A stretch of 7,818 nt of DNA from DAOTZU01 sp034433995 (lineage in GTDB: Bacteria; Chloroflexota; Anaerolineae; UBA1429), in contig DAOTZU010000235.1 of NCBI GenBank assembly GCA_034433995.1, positions 1-7,818 on the forward strand. The letters run 5' to 3'. Position 1 is the first letter of the stretch; every line of letters starts with the position of its first letter. A model generated the notes under the pieces. It had not been told where the DNA came from and did not search any database. It saw nothing but the letters and a program-made list of their open reading frames with translations. Position numbers and translations under genes: made by a program. Below are positions 6,170 to 7,818 of the stretch, one piece after another.

Positions 6170-7552
6170 ATGACCCCCCCGAATATCCTTCTGATCCTCT
6201 CCGACCAGCATCGCTACGATTGTCTGGGGATCAACGGTCATCCGTTGCTGCGCACGCCCCACCTGGACCGCCTGGCCCGGGAGGGCGTGCGCTTTACCCA
6301 CGCCTTTTGTCCCATCCCGCTGTGTGTGCCGGTGCGGAATTGCCTGCTCCACGGCCAATGGGCCACCCAACACCTGGGCATCGCCAATTGGGAGACGGAG
6401 GCGCCGCGCCCGCCCCTGGAACTGCCCTCCTTCGTCCAAGTGCTCCGCGAGGCGGGCTATTGGCTGGGCTATGTGGCCAAGTGGCATGTCCATCCGCGCA
6501 AGGGGCCGCTGGAATATGGTTTCGATGCTTATATCCCTGAGGAGGCCTATGGCCACTGGCGCCAGGCCCAAGGCTTGCCCCCCAGGCCGCATAGCCAGGG
6601 ATGGTTCGGCGAGCAAGATCCCTATATCAGCCCCGAACAGAGCCGGCTGGCCTGGGGGGCCGACCAGACCCTCCGCCTGTTGGAGGCAGCCGCTGGAAGG
6701 GGCGTGCCCTGGTTCTTGCTCTGGTCCCCCAGCGAACCGCATCTGCCCAACGTTGTGCCGCCTCCCTATGCTTCCCTCTATCCTCCAAGCCAGATCCCGC
6801 CTTGGCCCAGCTTCCCCGATCCTCTATGGGGCAAGCCCTACATTCAGGCGCAACAGCGGCGCACCTGGCAGGTGGAAGGTTGGCCTTGGGAGCGTTGGGC
6901 GCCCATCGTGAGCCGTTATCTGGGTGAGATCAGCCTGCTGGATGCCCAGGTCGGGCGCCTCCTCGACGCTTTGGAGCGCCTCGGCCTGGCCCAGGACACG
7001 CTGGTGATCTATACCACCGATCACGGTGACCTCTGCGGCGGACATGGCATGATGGACAAGCACTTTATCATGTATGAGGACGTCGTGCGGGTGCCGCTAC
7101 TGATGCGCTGGCCGGGGCACATCGCCCCTGGCAGCGTCTGCGAGGCCTTTGTCTCCCATGCCCTGGACTTGGCCACCACCTTCTGTGAGCTGGCAGAGGC
7201 GCCGGCTCCGGCCACTTTTCGGGGGTTGAGTCTGTTGCCCTTGCTCAACGGGTCGCAAGATAACGGACGCGCGGATATTTTCGCCACCTATCACGGCAAC
7301 CAGTTCGGCCTCTATAGCCAGCGCATGGTGCGGGACCGCCGTTGGAAGTATATCTGGAACGCCACCGCCGAGGACGAGCTCTATGACCTTCAGACCGATC
7401 CGGGAGAACTGCGCAACCGCGCCGCCGACTGGACCTGCCGTGACGAGCTGGCCCGCCTGCGGGGACGGTTGGTGGCCTGGATGGAAGAGACCCGGGATCC
7501 GTTGCTCAACCCGTGGACGAGGAACCAGCTCTTGCATGGGTTAAAGATCTGA
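6170..7552 (+). CDS. Cytoplasmic type I sulfatase (arylsulfatase family, formylglycine-dependent)
   Basis: Sulfate ester hydrolase of the alkaline phosphatase superfamily, 460 aa, full length. AGGA (6160-6163), 6 nt before the ATG, supports the start, and the protein opens MTPPNILLILSDQH with no signal peptide, so it should act on imported, already small substrates. Asp12 is a calcium ligand. CVPVR (52-56) is the C-x-P-x-R sulfatase signature, so Cys52 would be converted to formylglycine by a maturase encoded elsewhere. Lys104 and His106 in VAKWHVH match the conserved GKWH. TTDHGD (282-287) gives metal ligands Asp284 and His285, and Lys297 lies in the GMMDKHFIMYED segment before RVPLLMRWPG. 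The C-terminal subdomain has ELYDLQTDPGELRN and WMEETRDPLL. It follows a wrecked sulfatase gene by 79 bp and is probably the functional sulfatase of the cluster. The substrate (sulfated sugar or another ester) cannot be told; choline-sulfatase-like activity is an alternative. Confidence 0.94.
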   Translation: MTPPNILLILSDQHRYDCLGINGHPLLRTPHLDRLAREGVRFTHAFCPIPLCVPVRNCLLHGQWATQHLGIANWETEAPRPPLELPSFVQVLREAGYWLGYVAKWHVHPRKGPLEYGFDAYIPEEAYGHWRQAQGLPPRPHSQGWFGEQDPYISPEQSRLAWGADQTLRLLEAAAGRGVPWFLLWSPSEPHLPNVVPPPYASLYPPSQIPPWPSFPDPLWGKPYIQAQQRRTWQVEGWPWERWAPIVSRYLGEISLLDAQVGRLLDALERLGLAQDTLVIYTTDHGDLCGGHGMMDKHFIMYEDVVRVPLLMRWPGHIAPGSVCEAFVSHALDLATTFCELAEAPAPATFRGLSLLPLLNGSQDNGRADIFATYHGNQFGLYSQRMVRDRRWKYIWNATAEDELYDLQTDPGELRNRAADWTCRDELARLRGRLVAWMEETRDPLLNPWTRNQLLHGLKI

Positions 7553-7630
7553 AGGGCATCCCCTCTGCAAACAAAAAGGGGCGCCGGTGATCGAGCTGTT
7601 CCTGAAGGACTAGTTTCCCCCCTCACCCTG

Positions 7631-7654
7631 CCCTCTCCCCCAAGGGGGAGAGGG
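7631..7654. repeat. Palindrome core 1 (11-bp perfect stem)
   Basis: CCCTCTCCCCC, a 2-nt AA loop and GGGGGAGAGGG form a perfect 11-bp inverted repeat. This resembles the CCCTCTCCC-type intergenic palindromes seen in many bacterial genomes. No T-run follows, though it could stabilise or end the operon transcript. Confidence 0.85.
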
Positions 7655-7684
7655 TGTACATCCGGGTAGACTTGAGCCACCCTG

Positions 7685-7707
7685 CCCCTCCCCCGAGGGG
7701 GAGAGGG
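7685..7707. repeat. Palindrome core 2 (one base lost in left arm)
   Basis: CCCCTCCCCC-GA-GGGGGAGAGGG: the left arm lacks one T relative to cores 1 and 3, so the perfect stem is 7 bp with a further 3 bp beyond a bulge. The loop is GA instead of AA. Confidence 0.8.
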
Positions 7708-7738
7708 TGTACATCCGGCGTAGACTTGAGCCACCCTG

Positions 7739-7762
7739 CCCTCTCCCCCAAGGGGGAGAGGG
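7739..7762. repeat. Palindrome core 3 (11-bp perfect stem)
   Basis: Identical to core 1 (CCCTCTCCCCC-AA-GGGGGAGAGGG), followed by TGTACA and then by sequence unlike the previous spacers. Confidence 0.85.
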
Positions 7763-7801
7763 TGTACAGGACAGACGGGAGGAACTAGCATGGACGCCCT
7801 G

Positions 7802-7818
7802 CCTCTCCCCCGAGGGGG
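7802..7818. repeat. Palindrome core 4, truncated by the window end
   Basis: CCTCTCCCCC-GA-GGGGG: the left arm, the GA loop as in core 2, and the first five bases of the right arm, where the window stops. It is preceded by CGCCCTG, a one-base variant of CACCCTG. Confidence 0.7.

Larger units (their letters stand above)
7624..7818. repeat. Array of 54-bp units with G/C-rich palindromic cores, cut by window end
   Basis: Two nearly identical 54-bp units begin with CACCCTG at 7624 and 7678; a third begins at 7732 and diverges after its palindrome, and a fourth (7795) is reached after 63 bp and cut by the window end. Each unit is CACCCTG, the palindrome, TGTACATCCGG and a tail TAGACTTGAGC. The units differ by single-base changes and indels. 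They lie just downstream of the last gene, a position typical of extragenic palindromic repeats. Together with 7553-7623 this is the whole gene-free 3' stretch; I see no other gene in it. Confidence 0.88.

Noticed and set aside
6041..6742. A 233-codon open frame on the minus strand
   Set aside because: It lies antisense to the sulfatase and its motifs, shows no recognisable family, and is explained by the high GC content and codon pattern of the real gene.
7558..7583. Intrinsic terminator after the sulfatase (CCCCT ... AGGGG)
   Set aside because: The stem is only 5 bp with a 12-nt loop and is not followed by a T-run.
7390..7791. Minus-strand open frame with repeated HPLPLGGEGRV segments
   Set aside because: The repeated peptide is just the translation of the G/C-rich palindromic units, and the frame ends inside the antisense of the sulfatase.
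7624..7818. CRISPR array
   Set aside because: The 'spacers' are nearly identical to one another and the period comes from a duplicated unit; no cas gene is present.

Overview
The window looks like an accessory carbohydrate-utilisation locus from a high-GC, free-living bacterium. The mix of genes (a binding-protein-type sugar ABC permease, a cytoplasmic family 2 glycosidase homologue, a PIG-L deacetylase, URO-D-like proteins and leaderless sulfatases), together with G/C-rich intergenic palindromes, is most like Chloroflexota (Anaerolineae-type) genomes, with Planctomycetota as an alternative. This placement is an inference from gene content, not from a marker gene.

Layout, all genes on the + strand: (1) bases 1-594, the C-terminal part of a MalG-type ABC sugar permease, cut by the window edge; (2) a 117-bp gap with a short direct repeat; (3) 712-2469, a GH2-like protein; (4) 2473-3246, a PIG-L family deacetylase; (5) 3296-4435, a divergent URO-D-like protein; (6) 4442-5518, a second URO-D-like protein with a thiol metal-site motif; (7) 5576-6090, a wrecked sulfatase gene made of an N-terminal stub joined to a C-terminal fragment, with a 141-bp MITE-like element inserted in it; (8) 6170-7552, an intact cytoplasmic sulfatase; (9) 7624 to the window end, an array of 54-bp units, each centred on a G/C-rich palindrome. 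Gaps between genes 3 and 6 are 3, 49 and 6 bp, which suggests one transcription unit that probably runs through to the sulfatase.

Working model (inference): an oligosaccharide or glycoside is imported by the ABC system and processed in the cytoplasm by desulfation (sulfatase), deacetylation of an amino sugar or similar group (PIG-L) and an unknown reaction of the GH2-like protein. The URO-D-like pair could handle a methyl group or another C1 chemistry. The main point of interest is that three of the enzymes lack residues normally considered essential. The GH2 homologue has no nucleophilic glutamate and several other active-site replacements. The PIG-L protein has HAAD instead of HPDD. The first URO-D-like protein has GRD where its relatives carry the HxC metal site. 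All three frames are open and well preserved elsewhere, so the cluster may carry out non-standard chemistry rather than being dead. The only clear decay is in the first sulfatase.
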